This document shows positions 14,389-14,626 of a stretch of 14,626 nucleotides of DNA, piece by piece (positions within the stretch are counted from its first letter, which is position 1; each line of letters starts with the position of its first letter). This DNA is from Deltaproteobacteria bacterium (GTDB lineage Bacteria > Desulfobacterota > Desulfobacteria > Desulfobacterales > ETH-SRB1). The notes under the pieces were generated by a model. That model searched no databases, was not told where the DNA came from, and was given only the letters and a program-made list of their open reading frames with translations. Made by a program: the position numbers and the translations under genes. The stretch covers positions 1-14,626 of the forward strand of contig DAOUSD010000015.1 of NCBI GenBank assembly GCA_030627405.1. Direction: 5' to 3'.

Positions 14389-14626
14389 TTATGCGTTTCT
14401 CTTTCCTTTTAACCAAGGCCCATCCTATTTTCCCTTAAAATTGAGGGGTCGTGTCTTCATTGTTGACAAATTCAACTTTGACTATTTTGGCACCCAAGTT
14501 AAATGGCCTTTCAGAATTTAACGGGGAGGGGATTACACGGATGGCACGTTTTTTTACCTTTGGGTCTGGGTCAGATTTTACTCTTCACCTGCTTTTTTAA
14601 GGATGAGGGACTAGGCAGAGGGGACA
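14389..14626. other. non-coding right end of window
   Basis: No intact gene is visible on either strand. Apart from the probable transposase remnant at 14445-14600, the stretch holds the end sequence GGCAGAGGGGACA, which also resembles repeats near REP-associated transposases and is cut by the window edge. No clear promoter for the minus-strand array is visible here, so the array's promoter remains unplaced. Confidence 0.4.
14445..14600 (+). mobile_element. probable internally deleted REP-associated transposase (RAYT/IS200-like) element
   Basis: GGGGTCGTGTCTTCATTGTT (14445-14464) and TGGGTCAGATTTTACTCTTC (14566-14585) look like the sequences that often flank REP-associated tyrosine transposase genes. 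Between them a strong GGGGAGGGG (14523-14531) is followed by ATG at 14541, with ATGGCACG giving MAR, the usual first residues of such transposases (MARPLRI). After MAR the frame runs only to TAA at 14598-14600 and has no transposase motif. The simplest reading is an element that kept both ends and lost its gene. The identification is from memory of these sequences and is uncertain. Confidence 0.35.

Noticed and set aside
1..14626. CRISPR array, tRNA, rRNA, phage or defence-system genes
   Set aside because: No regularly spaced repeats, cloverleaf-like sequence, ribosomal RNA signature or known defence domain was found on either strand.

Overview
The window is a stretch of bacterial chromosome devoted mainly to making and exporting a surface polysaccharide (O-antigen, capsule or exopolysaccharide). 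The gene types (GT-C and GT4 glycosyltransferases, Wzx-type flippase, FkbM methyltransferase, 2,3-diacetamido-uronic acid pathway enzymes, a DUF4143 ATPase) and the mixed, moderate base composition fit a Gram-negative environmental bacterium. Desulfobacterota or a related group is my guess; no rRNA or other taxonomic marker is present.

Layout. Positions 2-5345 read on the plus strand: a DUF4143-type AAA ATPase that enters from upstream, a GT-C membrane glycosyltransferase, a 418-base gap with a 24-base perfect palindrome and a small unidentified ORF, a polyprenyl-phosphate-sugar synthase-like GT2 and a GT4 glycosyltransferase. Positions 14108-5342 read on the minus strand as one tight array: a fused Gfo/Idh/MocA dehydrogenase plus left-handed beta-helix N-acetyltransferase, a non-hydrolysing UDP-sugar 2-epimerase, a GT4, an FkbM methyltransferase, a Wzx flippase, a gene remnant, and two more GT4 enzymes. 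Several junctions are ATGA stop/start overlaps. The two arrays converge on a shared TTAA that supplies both stop codons.

How the genes fit together. The dehydrogenase, acetyltransferase and epimerase are three steps of the UDP-ManNAc(3NAc)A-type route (WbpB, WbpD, WbpI). The 6-dehydrogenase and the aminotransferase of that route are not in the window. GT4 enzymes would build the repeat unit, FkbM would methylate it, and the flippase would move the lipid-linked unit across the inner membrane. The GT2 could make a polyprenyl-phosphate sugar for the GT-C enzyme to use on the periplasmic side. I see no Wzy polymerase or initiating transferase.

What is least ordinary lies between the genes. Two decayed genes are visible that no long ORF shows: the C-terminal end of a polysaccharide deacetylase (7551-7751, minus) and the N-terminal part of an ABC-2 polysaccharide export permease (14109-14364, minus). 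The second has a frameshifting extra segment that carries a Shine-Dalgarno sequence and an ATG, opening a 47-codon mini-ORF that ends exactly at the next gene. Beyond it lies what looks like an internally deleted REP-associated-transposase element. Together these mark the locus as a recombination mosaic. I found no CRISPR array, RNA gene, defence system or clearly novel multi-gene system.
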